NCBI GenBank assembly: GCA_964529715.1
Contig: CAZGXI010000001.1
Coordinates: forward strand, 62,001 to 126,000
Length of the DNA stretch: 64,000 nucleotides
Reading direction: 5' to 3'
Source of the DNA: CAZGXI01 sp964529715
GTDB lineage: Bacteria; Chloroflexota; Anaerolineae; Aggregatilineales; Ch27
Every line of letters begins with the position of its first letter. Position 1 is the stretch's first letter. The position numbers and the translations under genes were made by a program. Below are positions 25,556 through 34,588 of this stretch, piece after piece. The notes under the pieces were generated by a model. That model made no database searches. It had not been told where the DNA came from and saw only the letters and a program-made list of their open reading frames with translations.

Positions 25556-26974
25556 CTATCCCGGTCTCAGCAGTGGGAGCAGGTCTTCGCCCACCACAAT
25601 TTGAATATCCTGCACGGTGGCGTTGTCGTTGCCCGGCGAAATCCGCGTGGTCGGAATGCCCAACAACGAGGCCAACAGCCGCGCCGTGTAGGGGTTGCCC
25701 GTGTAATCCTTGATGATTGTCTCGTGGAAGTCGGCGCTCGTCGCGTTGCCCACCTCGGCGACGGTGAAGCCGCGCGCTTCCAGCCAGGCGCGCGCCTCGG
25801 CAGCGAGGCCCTGCGTCGTCGTGCCGTTGACCACGCTCAATACCGCCTGCTCGCTGGCCGCGCCCTGCTGAAGCTGCTCCGACGTATACTGCTGTGGATA
25901 AAACACGTCCTGCACCAGACGTAACGCCGCGCCGGGCATCAGGCGCAACACCTGATCGCCGCTGGCTGTTGTCTGAAAGTCCACATAGTGCGCGTCCAAC
26001 ACCGCCTGGGTGATATTCTCCGCCGGAATGTCCTGCGCCAGCGCCGCCAGGCTCACGATCTGCTCGAAAGTCAACGTCGTCTGGACATTCTCCCGCGCCG
26101 ACTCCCATAGGGCCGCCGCCTGCCCCAGCAACGCCCCCACCCCCCCCAGGCTCAGGACGCGGTCACGGATGGCGCGGATAACCTGCTGCTGGCGGGCCGC
26201 CCGGTCGAAGTCGCCGCCTTGCGTGGCGCGCGTGCGGGCGTACTGCAACAACTGCTCAGCGTTCAGGGCCTGGCAGCCGGGCAAGAAATGCACGGTGATC
26301 GTACCGTAGCTGCCGTCGGGATAGTGATCGTCGTAAATCTCCTGCTCGACGCAGACCTCGACCGGCGCGATGGCATCCACCGCCGTCAGGAATAGGTCGA
26401 AGTTCACCCGCACCGTATGATCGATGTGGATGCCCAGGTTGCGCTCCACCGTCGCTGCTGCCAGCGCCGGACCGCCGCCGGGATACTCGTAGGCGTCGCC
26501 GAGCGAGTTGGCCGTGTTGATGCGGTCCGGTCGGAAGCCGGGGATACTCACCCACAGGTCGCGCGGGATAGACAGCATCGCCCCGCTGCGGCGGACAGGG
26601 TCCAGGCTGAGGACGATCATCGTGTCGGTGCGGAACGGCCCCTCTTCGCCGCGCCGCTGATCGATGCCCAACAGCAGGATCGTCACACGGCCCGGATCGG
26701 ACCAGACGGGCACGCTTTCGCCGACCTGGGGTCCCTCCCCGCTCTCTGCCGTCGCGGTGACCTCCTGAGTCGGAAGCGGGGTCATGGTCGGGGCCGGGTA
26801 GGTCGGCGTGGCAGTGGGGCGCAGCTGTAACGGGTCGAAGGCGGGCAGCGCGGCGATCTGGCTAGCCTCGACGGCCAGTTGGCGCACGGCGCTGTAGGCA
26901 AATAGCGCCGCGCCCGCCGTGACGACGACGAGCGCGCCCACGACGATCAAGACGATGAACGGTGAAGATCGCAT
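25556..26974 (-). CDS. LCP (LytR-CpsA-Psr) family cell-wall ligase with LytR_C domain
   Basis: 472 residues. A single membrane anchor at 7-28 is followed by a Pro/Thr-rich linker, then the LCP domain with LLGIDQRRGEEGPFRTDTMIVLSLD, SIPRDLWVSIPGF, DRINTANSLG and NLGIHIDHTVRVNF, the Arg/Asp positions that bind polyprenyl pyrophosphate glycans. The C-terminal 100 residues (VLSVVNGTTTQGLAAEARAW to the end) are a LytR_C domain. The enzyme transfers lipid-linked glycans to the cell wall, a natural end point for the glycan locus at the left of the window. AGGAG precedes the ATG at 26974. Confidence 0.92.
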   Translation of the reverse strand: MRSSPFIVLIVVGALVVVTAGAALFAYSAVRQLAVEASQIAALPAFDPLQLRPTATPTYPAPTMTPLPTQEVTATAESGEGPQVGESVPVWSDPGRVTILLLGIDQRRGEEGPFRTDTMIVLSLDPVRRSGAMLSIPRDLWVSIPGFRPDRINTANSLGDAYEYPGGGPALAAATVERNLGIHIDHTVRVNFDLFLTAVDAIAPVEVCVEQEIYDDHYPDGSYGTITVHFLPGCQALNAEQLLQYARTRATQGGDFDRAARQQQVIRAIRDRVLSLGGVGALLGQAAALWESARENVQTTLTFEQIVSLAALAQDIPAENITQAVLDAHYVDFQTTASGDQVLRLMPGAALRLVQDVFYPQQYTSEQLQQGAASEQAVLSVVNGTTTQGLAAEARAWLEARGFTVAEVGNATSADFHETIIKDYTGNPYTARLLASLLGIPTTRISPGNDNATVQDIQIVVGEDLLPLLRPG

Positions 26975-27074
26975 CCGGTTCTCCTGCCTTGCCCCCACAC
27001 AGTCTAACGCGGCCCGCCATTATACCGCGCGCCTCAAAATTCACCGCTGCACCCGTTGCCACTTTGGGGTGAAT

Positions 27075-27581
27075 TCACTGCCAGATCGCCCAGGGATCGT
27101 CGGGATCGCGCGCGCCGTAGATGACCGTCAGGCGCACTTCGTCAGTCCACACGCGGAAGGCGTACTGGTCGCCGTTGAGCCGCAGCCGCGCCCGCAGGCC
27201 CATCCGCAGCCAGGCAAACGCCAACGCCCGGCGCTCTTCACGGGTGGTATCCTGAAACAGGATGGCGTACCAGCGCGGCAGGAGCAGGCGCAGGCGCGGG
27301 TCACGCTCGATAATCGCCTCCGCAACCAGCGCCAGCAGCCCGACGATGACCAGCGTCGGCGCAGCAAAAGCGATTCCCGACAGCAGCACGGCCATCAGCA
27401 GGCAACAGACCCCCAGGGCGCGCAAAAAGAACGGCAGCGGATACACCTTGCGTTCCTCGCCATACACGCGGAACTGCGCCATCAGCGGGTCTTTGAACCA
27501 CCCCGTCAGCAGTGCGCCATAATACAGCGTCACGCCCACCGACGCCACCGCCGCCAGGAACAGGATCACGCTGCCGCACAT
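27075..27581 (-). CDS. small membrane protein of unknown function
   Basis: 168 residues with hydrophobic segments at about 5-27 and two more at 52-85, then a soluble C-terminal part that ends DPDDPWAIWQ. It lies between the phosphatase-like receptor and the LCP gene on the same strand, 8 bases after the former. No family recognised; its context suggests an envelope role. Confidence 0.7.
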   Translation of the reverse strand: MCGSVILFLAAVASVGVTLYYGALLTGWFKDPLMAQFRVYGEERKVYPLPFFLRALGVCCLLMAVLLSGIAFAAPTLVIVGLLALVAEAIIERDPRLRLLLPRWYAILFQDTTREERRALAFAWLRMGLRARLRLNGDQYAFRVWTDEVRLTVIYGARDPDDPWAIWQ

Positions 27582-27589
27582 GGTTATTG

Positions 27590-29878
27590 CTACTCACATT
27601 TTCGGATGTGGTATAGCATGTTTCGCGCTGCCAGATAAATGTTCTGCGCCGAGTCGTCCACCGCCAGCCCGGTGATGTCGCGGAAGCTGACCCCCTCCGG
27701 CTCGCGGTAAGCGCGAATGAACGTCCCGGCCAGGGTCGTCTCGTAAATCGTCATGTTCGCCGCGTCCAGCACGTAGAAACCCGGCGAGATCAGGCCGGTG
27801 TCCAAATACATGGCGTTGGCACTGCCCAGCGTCCCGAAGCCGCTAGGCAGGTTCACAAACTGGAAAAAGCCGCCCTGCCCGGCGGTGAATTTCTGCATTG
27901 AGCCATCGGCGAAGAGCACGTAAACGTCACCCTCGTGAATGGCGAGATCGACGGCATTCGAGAGGTCCGGGCGCGTCTCGCCGGTAAAATATTCCTCTGG
28001 CGCGCCGGGATACGCCCCGCCAGCCGGCTGGTAGCGCCAGATTTGATTCGCCACCGGGTCGAGGATGTATAACCGCCCCTGCCAGGTGGCAATCGCCGTC
28101 GGGCGGATCCAACGGTCCGCGCCGACGAGCACCTGCGCCGTCGCCGGGGGGAAAGTGGGCGAATAGGATAGGAGCACGCCCCGCCGATCCAGGCCAATCA
28201 AGACGCTTCGCCGCGACGCGCCCCCTTCGGTCAGCCAGGCGATGTCCACCAGGTCATGGATGACAAACTCGCCCACCGCCGATCCACGCTGCACCAGCAC
28301 CTCGCCTTCGCGGATCAGGGCATTCCCCTCGTCGGTGAGCAGGTCACGATAGATCGTGCTGCGCTGAACATCCAGGGTATACAACTCCACGCCGCCCTGA
28401 AGCACCGGCCCGCGCAGGTCTGCCCCCGGTTGGAAGCGTCGCAGCGGCACCGCCGGACAACGCACCACACGGGCGAAACGATCCAGATGGCCCTGCGCTT
28501 CGCGGCGCAAGCTCAGCAAGACCGGATCGTTCGGGCGACGCGGCGCACACTGGTTGATCGCTTCCAACGCGCCGAACCAAGCCTGCTGCTCGTTGGCCGT
28601 GCCGTTGGCGGTTGCCTGCCGCGCCACACCGACGACCACCTCTGCCTGCGACAGGCAACGCTCGAAGCTGGTTTCGTCGCGCATGGTCAGCGCCAGCGCC
28701 ACCACCAACAGCACCACCGCTACCGGGATCAGAATGGCCGCGCCCATCGCCAGCGGAGTCGGCAGCGAAGGCGGGCGACCGGCCTCCGGTTCAGGCAAAA
28801 TCTTGTCCAACAAACGGCGTAGGCGCGTCAGCAGCCGGATCAGGCTTCCCAAGACACGCTGCATTAACAGCAACCCGCTGCGCGCCAGCCGCCGGAGGGC
28901 GCTCTGCCCGCCGACCTGGATTTCTTCCAGCGATGGCCTGGGCAGCGCCGTCACCGCCGCGGGTAGAGAAAGCTGCCCGCCCTTGCCACGCGCCCAGGGC
29001 AGCCTGAGCCGGGCGCGCCGCGCAGGAGGCGTCTCCGCAACAGCGGCGGTCAAAGGGGACGCTGCGCCGTTCATCGGCGCAGGCGACGGCGCCGCCGCTT
29101 CGACCGGCGCCGAAGGCGAGGCCGCCGGGACGATGGGAAGCGGGTCGGGCGCGTCTGCCGTGATCAATTCGATGATCATGGCCGAGACCACTGGGAAGCC
29201 GTGCATCCTGAGACGGGCCGCCATCCCCTGAATGCCGCCTTCTGTGCCGACCGCCGCCAGTGCCGTGCGTCCGGGTCGGGCCAGGTTAGCATCTGACAGA
29301 GTCAACATGTGGCCCGGCTGCACCTCATAATGGGCCATCTTAAGGTCCGGCTCCGGCGCGTAACCCAGTGGCTGGCCGTTGATCAGGTCCGGGTCGTCCA
29401 GATCGTAAGGAAAGGTCTCGAACGCGCCGCCCTGCCACAGCAATACCAGGCCGCCACCCGTCTTGGCGACATACATTTCGTGCCCGCGCAACACTGCACA
29501 GACCATATCCGCATAAAAGGGATGCTCCGGGTGCTCACGGTTATGCGCCAACAGGTCAGCATTGAGCATGACCAGTACCTCGCGCAGGCCCGCCGTCACC
29601 CCGCCCTGGCTGTTGAAATAACGTTCGGCAGCCAGTTGGACCATGCGCTCATAAAAGACGGCCTTGGCCTGCGCGCCCGGCGTCGGCAGAACCAATCCAA
29701 AGAAAGCGTCACGCTCGCGGCTGCGTGGGACGCGCTTGGGTGCCAACTGCACCAGCGCCCCCGGCGGCGGCGCGCTGATGGCGCGTCCTCCCACGACATA
29801 CAGGTGACCGACCAACGCTTCCAGTTCGTCAATCATGGTCCAGTTTGAGAAGTCCAGGGTCGGGGCGGCGAGGAACAT
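27590..29878 (-). CDS. PP2C-like domain + membrane helix + beta-propeller protein
   Basis: 762 residues. Residues 1-230 resemble a PP2C-type phosphatase fold (FYADMVCAVLRGHEMYVAKTGGGLVLLW, LTLSDANLARPG), but the usual metal-binding DG motifs are not evident, so it may be inactive. A low-complexity linker follows, then one transmembrane helix at about 395-417 (PLAMGAAILIPVAVVLLVVALAL), then an extracytoplasmic NHL/propeller-like region (RLYILDPVANQIWRY, VYVLFADGSMQKF, FYVLDAANMTIYE). The layout is that of an outside sensor with an inside phosphatase-like domain. The ATG at 29878 has GGGGGAA upstream. Confidence 0.72.
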   Translation of the reverse strand: MFLAAPTLDFSNWTMIDELEALVGHLYVVGGRAISAPPPGALVQLAPKRVPRSRERDAFFGLVLPTPGAQAKAVFYERMVQLAAERYFNSQGGVTAGLREVLVMLNADLLAHNREHPEHPFYADMVCAVLRGHEMYVAKTGGGLVLLWQGGAFETFPYDLDDPDLINGQPLGYAPEPDLKMAHYEVQPGHMLTLSDANLARPGRTALAAVGTEGGIQGMAARLRMHGFPVVSAMIIELITADAPDPLPIVPAASPSAPVEAAAPSPAPMNGAASPLTAAVAETPPARRARLRLPWARGKGGQLSLPAAVTALPRPSLEEIQVGGQSALRRLARSGLLLMQRVLGSLIRLLTRLRRLLDKILPEPEAGRPPSLPTPLAMGAAILIPVAVVLLVVALALTMRDETSFERCLSQAEVVVGVARQATANGTANEQQAWFGALEAINQCAPRRPNDPVLLSLRREAQGHLDRFARVVRCPAVPLRRFQPGADLRGPVLQGGVELYTLDVQRSTIYRDLLTDEGNALIREGEVLVQRGSAVGEFVIHDLVDIAWLTEGGASRRSVLIGLDRRGVLLSYSPTFPPATAQVLVGADRWIRPTAIATWQGRLYILDPVANQIWRYQPAGGAYPGAPEEYFTGETRPDLSNAVDLAIHEGDVYVLFADGSMQKFTAGQGGFFQFVNLPSGFGTLGSANAMYLDTGLISPGFYVLDAANMTIYETTLAGTFIRAYREPEGVSFRDITGLAVDDSAQNIYLAARNMLYHIRKCE

Positions 29879-29967
29879 ACATTCCCCCAACCCGCGTTTC
29901 CATGCCTGGGATCAGCAGGCAAGCGTATTGTAGCGGAAAGACCGAGGACACGCTAACGGCAGCTCAG

Positions 29968-29985
29968 GCGACTAAGACGTCGCCA
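29968..29985. repeat. small inverted repeat
   Basis: GGCGAC, six bases, GTCGCC: a short perfect hairpin in the 172-base gap between the clpC end and the propeller gene. No function is evident. Confidence 0.3.
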
Positions 29986-30014
29986 AAACATAGGGCGCGG
30001 TATGATCCGCGCCC
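29983..30014 (-). terminator. terminator of clpC
   Basis: On the minus strand GGGCGCGG and CCGCGCCC form a perfect 8-base stem with a 6-base loop, followed by TATGTTTTGG, right after the clpC stop. Confidence 0.6.
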
Positions 30015-30050
30015 TTGCCCGCTCTCCTGCGCCCGGCAAACCGGGCGACC

Positions 30051-32588
30051 TTAACCGGCGGATGGCAGCGGCGTCGAGGGCTCGCCTGCCACCTCGCCCT
30101 CTGCAACCTCGAAGACCAGGTCATCTGCCTGGGCATCGTAGTCGATCACCACCGTGCTCCCCAGCGGGAACCTGCCGGACAGGATCGCATCGGATAGACG
30201 GTCCTCGACCAGATTGGTAATCACACGCCGCAGCGGGCGCGCGCCGAACTCGGCATCGAAACCCTTGTCAGCCAGGTACTGCCGCGCCGCAGGCGTGATG
30301 TCGATAAGCAGGGCGTGCTCTAACACACGCTCACGGACCTCATTGATGCGCAGATCGACGATCTTGCCGATGTCCTCGCGGGTCAGCGGACGGAAGACGA
30401 TCACGGCGTCCAGGCGATTGACAAACTCCGGGCGAAAGACGCGGCGTAGCTGTTCCAGCAGCGTCTTGCGCATCTCCTCGTAGTCCTGCGCCGCGTCGCG
30501 CTGCTCGTCGCGCGGTAGGCCAAAGCCCAGCGTCGCGCCCTTGCGGATCATCTCCGCGCCGATGTTACTGGTCATGACGATGATGGCGTTACGGAAGTCC
30601 ACCTTGTGCCCGCGTGCATCAGAAAGGCGGCCCTCTTCCATGATCTGCAACAGCATGTTGAAGGCTTCGGGGTGGGCCTTTTCGATTTCGTCGAACACGA
30701 CGATGCTATACGGACGACGGCGGATGGCTTCGGTAAGCTGACCCGCCTCTTCATAGCCAACATAGCCGGGCGGCGCACCGACCAGCCGGGCGACGTTGTG
30801 CCGCTCCATGAACTCGCTCATGTCCAACTGGATCAGCGCATCTTCACTGCCGAACAGGAACGACGCCAGGGCCTTGGTCAGTTCGGTCTTGCCTACGCCC
30901 GTCGGACCGAGGAAGACGAACGACCCGATGGGGCGGTTGGGGTCCTTTAGCCCGGCACGGGCGCGGCGAACCGCCTTGCTGATGGCTTCAATCGCCTCGT
31001 CCTGGCCGATGATACGTTCATGCAGCGCGGCCTCCATATGCAGCAGCCGCTCGCTCTCCTCCCCGGCGATCTGCGTGACCGGAATGCCGGTGAGCATCGA
31101 AACCACCTCGGCCACATCCTCAGCGTTGAGGCGCGGCATGTTGTTTTCGGGGTTCCAGTTATTGCGGAAGAACGCCAGGCGCTCTTCCAGGTCCTCGATC
31201 TCACGGCGGATGTTTGCCAGTTCTTCCTCCGTGTGCACAATCGTGGGGTCTTCCAGTTCCTCATGGAGTTCCTCCAGACGACTGGTGACACGCCGCACGC
31301 GGATCGACTCTGGACTCTTGTACATGCGCACGCGCGCCGAACCTTCGTCCACCAGGTCGATGGCCTTGTCGGGCATAAACCGTTCGGTCACGTAGCGGGC
31401 GCTCAGACGCGCGGCAGCCTCGATGGCTTCATCCGTGATCTCCAGGTTGTGGTGCGCCTCGAAGTTGGGGCGCAACCCCTGGAGAATCTGGATCGTCTCA
31501 TCTATCGACGGCTCAGCCACGTAGACCGGCTGGAAGCGGCGTTCCAGCGCCGCGTCGCTTTCGATGTGCTTACGGTACTCATCCAGGGTCGTCGCGCCGA
31601 TGCACTGGAGTTCGCCGCGCGACAGCGCCGGTTTGAGGATGTTGGCGGCGTCCACACTGCTGCCCGCTGACCCTGCGCCGACCAGCATGTGTACCTCATC
31701 GATAAAGAGGATGCTGTCGGATGATTTCAATTCTTCGATGACGCGCTTGAGCCGCTCCTCAAACTGGCCGCGATACATCGTCCCGGCCACCAGACTGCCC
31801 ACGTCCAACTGCAAGACGCGCTTGCCATGCAGTGAGCGCGGCGTTTCCCCGGCGACAATGCGCTGGGCCAGTCCTTCGACAATGGCCGTCTTGCCGACGC
31901 CCGGCTCACCGATAAGCGCAGGGTTGTTCTTGTTGCGGCGAGAAAGAATCTGGATAACGCGCTCGATCTCGGTTTCACGCCCGATAACCGGGTCGAGTTC
32001 GCCCGCTTCGGCTTTAGCCGTCAGATCGGTTGCCAACTGGTCCACCAGCGGGGTTTTACTCTCGCCGCGCCGCCGGGGCAGACTGCTGCTGCGCGGCTCC
32101 TGGGATGGGGAGCTTTCGGACCGCCCGGCAGAGGCCATCGGGCTTTCCTGGAGTGCGCGCCGCGTCTGGCGCCGGATTTCCTCCGGGCTGACGCCCAGGC
32201 GCTTAAGCACGTCAATCGCCACTCCTTCCGGCTGGCGCACCAAACCAAGCAGCAGGTGTTCGGTGCCGATGTAGTGATGTCCCATCCGGCGCGCCTCATC
32301 GACGGCCAGTTCCAGCACCTTTTTGGTCCCCGGCGACAGGTCCAGGCGAGAGTTCGGCGGACGCTGTCCGGCGCGGCTCATCCGTTCCACCAGGTCTTGA
32401 ACACGGCGCTGGTCCAGGCCGAGGTCGCGCAGAACCCGACCGGCCACGCCGCCCTCTTCACGAATCAAGCCCAGCAACAGGTGTTCGGTGCCGATGTAAT
32501 TATGTTGCATCCGCTCCGCTTCATCCTGGGCCAGGCTGAGCACACGACGCGCTCGTTGGGTAAAGCGCTCCATGCTGTTCTTCGGCAT
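30051..32588 (-). CDS. clpC: ClpC-type AAA+ unfoldase subunit of Clp protease
   Basis: 845 residues starting MPKNSMERFTQRARR. Two Clp_N repeats (residues 5-145), D1 AAA with Walker A GEPGVGKT at 227-234, a middle domain with the coiled coil ELHEELEDPTIVHTEEELANIRREIEDLEERL, D2 AAA with GPTGVGKT and the AAA D2-small domain. LGFGLP is the ClpP-binding loop, so it should work with ClpP. It degrades damaged or tagged proteins in the cytoplasm. The ATG at 32588 has GGAGGA upstream; longer starts to 32678 are rejected. The McsA/McsB partners are not in the window. Confidence 0.96.
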   Translation of the reverse strand: MPKNSMERFTQRARRVLSLAQDEAERMQHNYIGTEHLLLGLIREEGGVAGRVLRDLGLDQRRVQDLVERMSRAGQRPPNSRLDLSPGTKKVLELAVDEARRMGHHYIGTEHLLLGLVRQPEGVAIDVLKRLGVSPEEIRRQTRRALQESPMASAGRSESSPSQEPRSSSLPRRRGESKTPLVDQLATDLTAKAEAGELDPVIGRETEIERVIQILSRRNKNNPALIGEPGVGKTAIVEGLAQRIVAGETPRSLHGKRVLQLDVGSLVAGTMYRGQFEERLKRVIEELKSSDSILFIDEVHMLVGAGSAGSSVDAANILKPALSRGELQCIGATTLDEYRKHIESDAALERRFQPVYVAEPSIDETIQILQGLRPNFEAHHNLEITDEAIEAAARLSARYVTERFMPDKAIDLVDEGSARVRMYKSPESIRVRRVTSRLEELHEELEDPTIVHTEEELANIRREIEDLEERLAFFRNNWNPENNMPRLNAEDVAEVVSMLTGIPVTQIAGEESERLLHMEAALHERIIGQDEAIEAISKAVRRARAGLKDPNRPIGSFVFLGPTGVGKTELTKALASFLFGSEDALIQLDMSEFMERHNVARLVGAPPGYVGYEEAGQLTEAIRRRPYSIVVFDEIEKAHPEAFNMLLQIMEEGRLSDARGHKVDFRNAIIVMTSNIGAEMIRKGATLGFGLPRDEQRDAAQDYEEMRKTLLEQLRRVFRPEFVNRLDAVIVFRPLTREDIGKIVDLRINEVRERVLEHALLIDITPAARQYLADKGFDAEFGARPLRRVITNLVEDRLSDAILSGRFPLGSTVVIDYDAQADDLVFEVAEGEVAGEPSTPLPSAG

Positions 32589-32696
32589 AGTTACCGTCCT
32601 CCGTTGCTCGACGGTCGGAGTGTATTCCCTGACAACGCCACCATCGAATATTTCGCCGACCAAAAGCCCCTGAACCACACGAATTTAGTCAAGAAA

Positions 32697-32725
32697 ACTG
32701 TACCCTCTTTAGAATAGCTTGCCAA
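32697..32725 (-). promoter_or_regulatory. candidate clpC promoter
   Basis: On the minus strand TTGGCA and TACAGT are 17 bases apart, about 110 bases upstream of the clpC ATG. A second TATAAT at 32791-32786 has no good -35 box. No CtsR- or CIRCE-like operator was seen in this 280-base gap, which otherwise holds only the terminator below. Confidence 0.4.
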
Positions 32726-32800
32726 CTCTCAAGCCCGAATCGGGTATGAGAAATGTGTTAGAAATGCGCGCTTCCACCTACCTCTATTATACCCAAATAC

Positions 32801-32826
32801 AAAAGCCCCGCCGACACCAGCGGGGC
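32801..32826 (-). terminator. rho-independent terminator of the S1-domain gene
   Basis: On the minus strand GCCCCGC, an 8-base loop and GCGGGGC, followed by TTTTG, 42 bases past the stop of the S1-domain gene. Confidence 0.8.
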
Positions 32827-32868
32827 AGTAGCGCGCAATGGAAACAAACGTATGCTTTTATCCCGCCT

Positions 32869-34347
32869 CTAGCGCGACTCGCCGTCTGGGGCGTCCAGGT
32901 CATCGCCATTGATCAAGGGCGCCGGCGCGCTGTAAGACGCCAGGTCGATCTCCATGTAATCGACAGCGTTCACCTGCTTGAGGCTAAGGCCCATGCGGCG
33001 CTGCGCGCGGTCGATCTTGACGATGCGCAAGGTCAGCACTTCGCCTTCGTTGACCACTTCCTTCGGGTGCGCGACGCGGTGATCGGCCAGCTCCGAGATA
33101 TGGATCAGCCCCTCGATCTCCGGGGCGTCATCCAGGCGGGCAAAGGCGCCGAAGCGTGTCAGCTTGGTGATGGTGCCCTTGACCAACTGCCCGACACGGA
33201 AGCGACTGACCACCGTCTCCCAGGGATCGGCGGCGCGGCCCTTGAGGCTGAGGCCAATGCGGCGGCGCTCGCGGTCCAGGCTGATCACCTCAACCTCGAC
33301 TTCCTGCCCGATCTGGAGGATGTCCTGGGGTCGCGTGACGTGCTTCCAGGATAACTCGGTCAGGTGGATCAGACCGTCCGCACCGCCCAGGTCCACAAAC
33401 GCGCCGAAGTCAGTCAGGCTCACGACGCGACCCTTACGAATGTCGCCGACCTGGAGCGTTTCCAACAGTTCGGCCTTGCGCTGATCGCGCGCCTCTTTGG
33501 ATGTGACCCGTTCCGAGAGGATCAAGCGGTTGCGCTCGCGGTCCACTTCCATCACACGCACGGTGATGTCCTCGCCGATCATCGATCCCCAGCGTTCCAG
33601 CGGGCTTTCGCCGACGGCGCGCTGCCGCCGTTCCTTGCTCACCTGGCTGGCGGGGATGAAACCGCGCACACGTCCAAAGCGCACAATCAAGCCGCCTTTG
33701 TTGTAGCCTGACACTTTGGTGGCGTAAGTCGTTTGGGACTCTTTATACTCGGCGGCCATACGCCAGTCGCGCTCTTCCAGCGCCCGGCTCAGGGATAGCA
33801 CCACGTAGCCGCTGCGGTTCTCAGGATTGAGGACAAAAGCCAGCACCGTGTGCCCAACTCGCAGTTCGTCGAGCGCCGCACGGTCCATACGGGCCAGCTC
33901 GCGCCCAGAAACCACCCCCTGTGCCTTGCCGTCGAGATCGACCAGGATCTCGGTAGGGGTTGTTTGAATCACCGTCCCTTCGACGATGTCACCGCGCTTG
34001 AACAGCGTCTCGCGTGCAGGCGACGGCGCCGCAGCCGTTTCTTCCGCTGCACCTGTTTCCCCCGCCACTTCTGCTGCCGCGGGGGTCTCTGTGGCTTCCG
34101 CCACTTCCTCTGCTGCTGCGACTTCTTTGACCGCCGCCATCGGCTCGCCAGCGCCCGATTCTTCCAGGGCGGCAGCCTCAAATGCAGCCTGCACAGGCGG
34201 CACGGCCCTCTCTTCGGACTGGACTCCGGGACCCGCCTCGGCGGCCATGACCGTCGGGGCGGTGTAGACGTTTTCCGGCACTTGCGCCGCGCCAGAATTG
34301 TTCATCGGCGCTTCCCCATGAATGGGAGCATGATTATTCTCAGGCAT
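32869..34347 (-). CDS. S1 RNA-binding protein (ribosomal protein S1-like)
   Basis: 492 residues. An unusual Ala/Glu/Pro-rich N-terminal extension of about 115 residues precedes four S1 domains beginning at GDIVEGTVIQTTPTEILVDL, TYATKVSGYNKGGLIVRF, VGDIRKGRVVSLTDFGAFVDL and VGQLVKGTITKLTRFGAFARL. Four S1 domains and lack of other domains fit a ribosomal protein S1 or its translation-related relatives. The ATG at 34347 has GGAG 8 bases upstream. Its own strong promoter suggests high expression, as for a ribosomal protein. The acidic extension could bind partners. Confidence 0.88.
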   Translation of the reverse strand: MPENNHAPIHGEAPMNNSGAAQVPENVYTAPTVMAAEAGPGVQSEERAVPPVQAAFEAAALEESGAGEPMAAVKEVAAAEEVAEATETPAAAEVAGETGAAEETAAAPSPARETLFKRGDIVEGTVIQTTPTEILVDLDGKAQGVVSGRELARMDRAALDELRVGHTVLAFVLNPENRSGYVVLSLSRALEERDWRMAAEYKESQTTYATKVSGYNKGGLIVRFGRVRGFIPASQVSKERRQRAVGESPLERWGSMIGEDITVRVMEVDRERNRLILSERVTSKEARDQRKAELLETLQVGDIRKGRVVSLTDFGAFVDLGGADGLIHLTELSWKHVTRPQDILQIGQEVEVEVISLDRERRRIGLSLKGRAADPWETVVSRFRVGQLVKGTITKLTRFGAFARLDDAPEIEGLIHISELADHRVAHPKEVVNEGEVLTLRIVKIDRAQRRMGLSLKQVNAVDYMEIDLASYSAPAPLINGDDLDAPDGESR

Positions 34348-34382
34348 GTCCGACACTCCAAGACGCGAATGGGCACGGTTGC

Positions 34383-34412
34383 ATTATACCATCAACCTGT
34401 CCAATTGATCAA
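34383..34412 (-). promoter_or_regulatory. strong promoter of the S1-domain gene (extended -10)
   Basis: On the minus strand TTGATC (34412-34407), 18 bases, then TATAAT (34388-34383) with TGG directly before it, an extended -10. The leader to the ATG is about 30 bases. An AGGTAA/TTACCT inverted repeat with an A-rich loop lies just upstream at 34426-34445. Confidence 0.7.
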
Positions 34413-34458
34413 ACAGAATTATGCCAGGTAACAAAAAAATTACCTTTCCATGAATTCG

Positions 34459-34488
34459 TTGCCAGCCTGCCTCTCCACAGAGTATAAT
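34459..34488 (+). promoter_or_regulatory. promoter of the chelatase-like operon
   Basis: TTGCCA (34459-34464), 18 bases, TATAAT (34483-34488). The leader of roughly 95 bases carries a palindromic repeat at 34529-34546. Divergent from the S1 promoter 71 bases away. Confidence 0.65.
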
Positions 34489-34528
34489 CTTTCGTTGGGG
34501 CATTTCCGGCCTGCCAGACATCCAAACC

Positions 34529-34546
34529 CAGGGCTTCAGGTCCCTG
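34529..34546. repeat. palindromic repeat in the chlI leader
   Basis: CAGGGCTTCAGGTCCCTG: outer arms CAGGG/CCCTG. Identical in 15 of 18 bases to the repeat at 47528-47545. In the transcript it could form a hairpin upstream of the ribosome-binding site. Confidence 0.5.
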
Positions 34547-34588
34547 TTCTCTGAGCAGTGCCGTGTATGGATAGGAAGTAACTTGATC

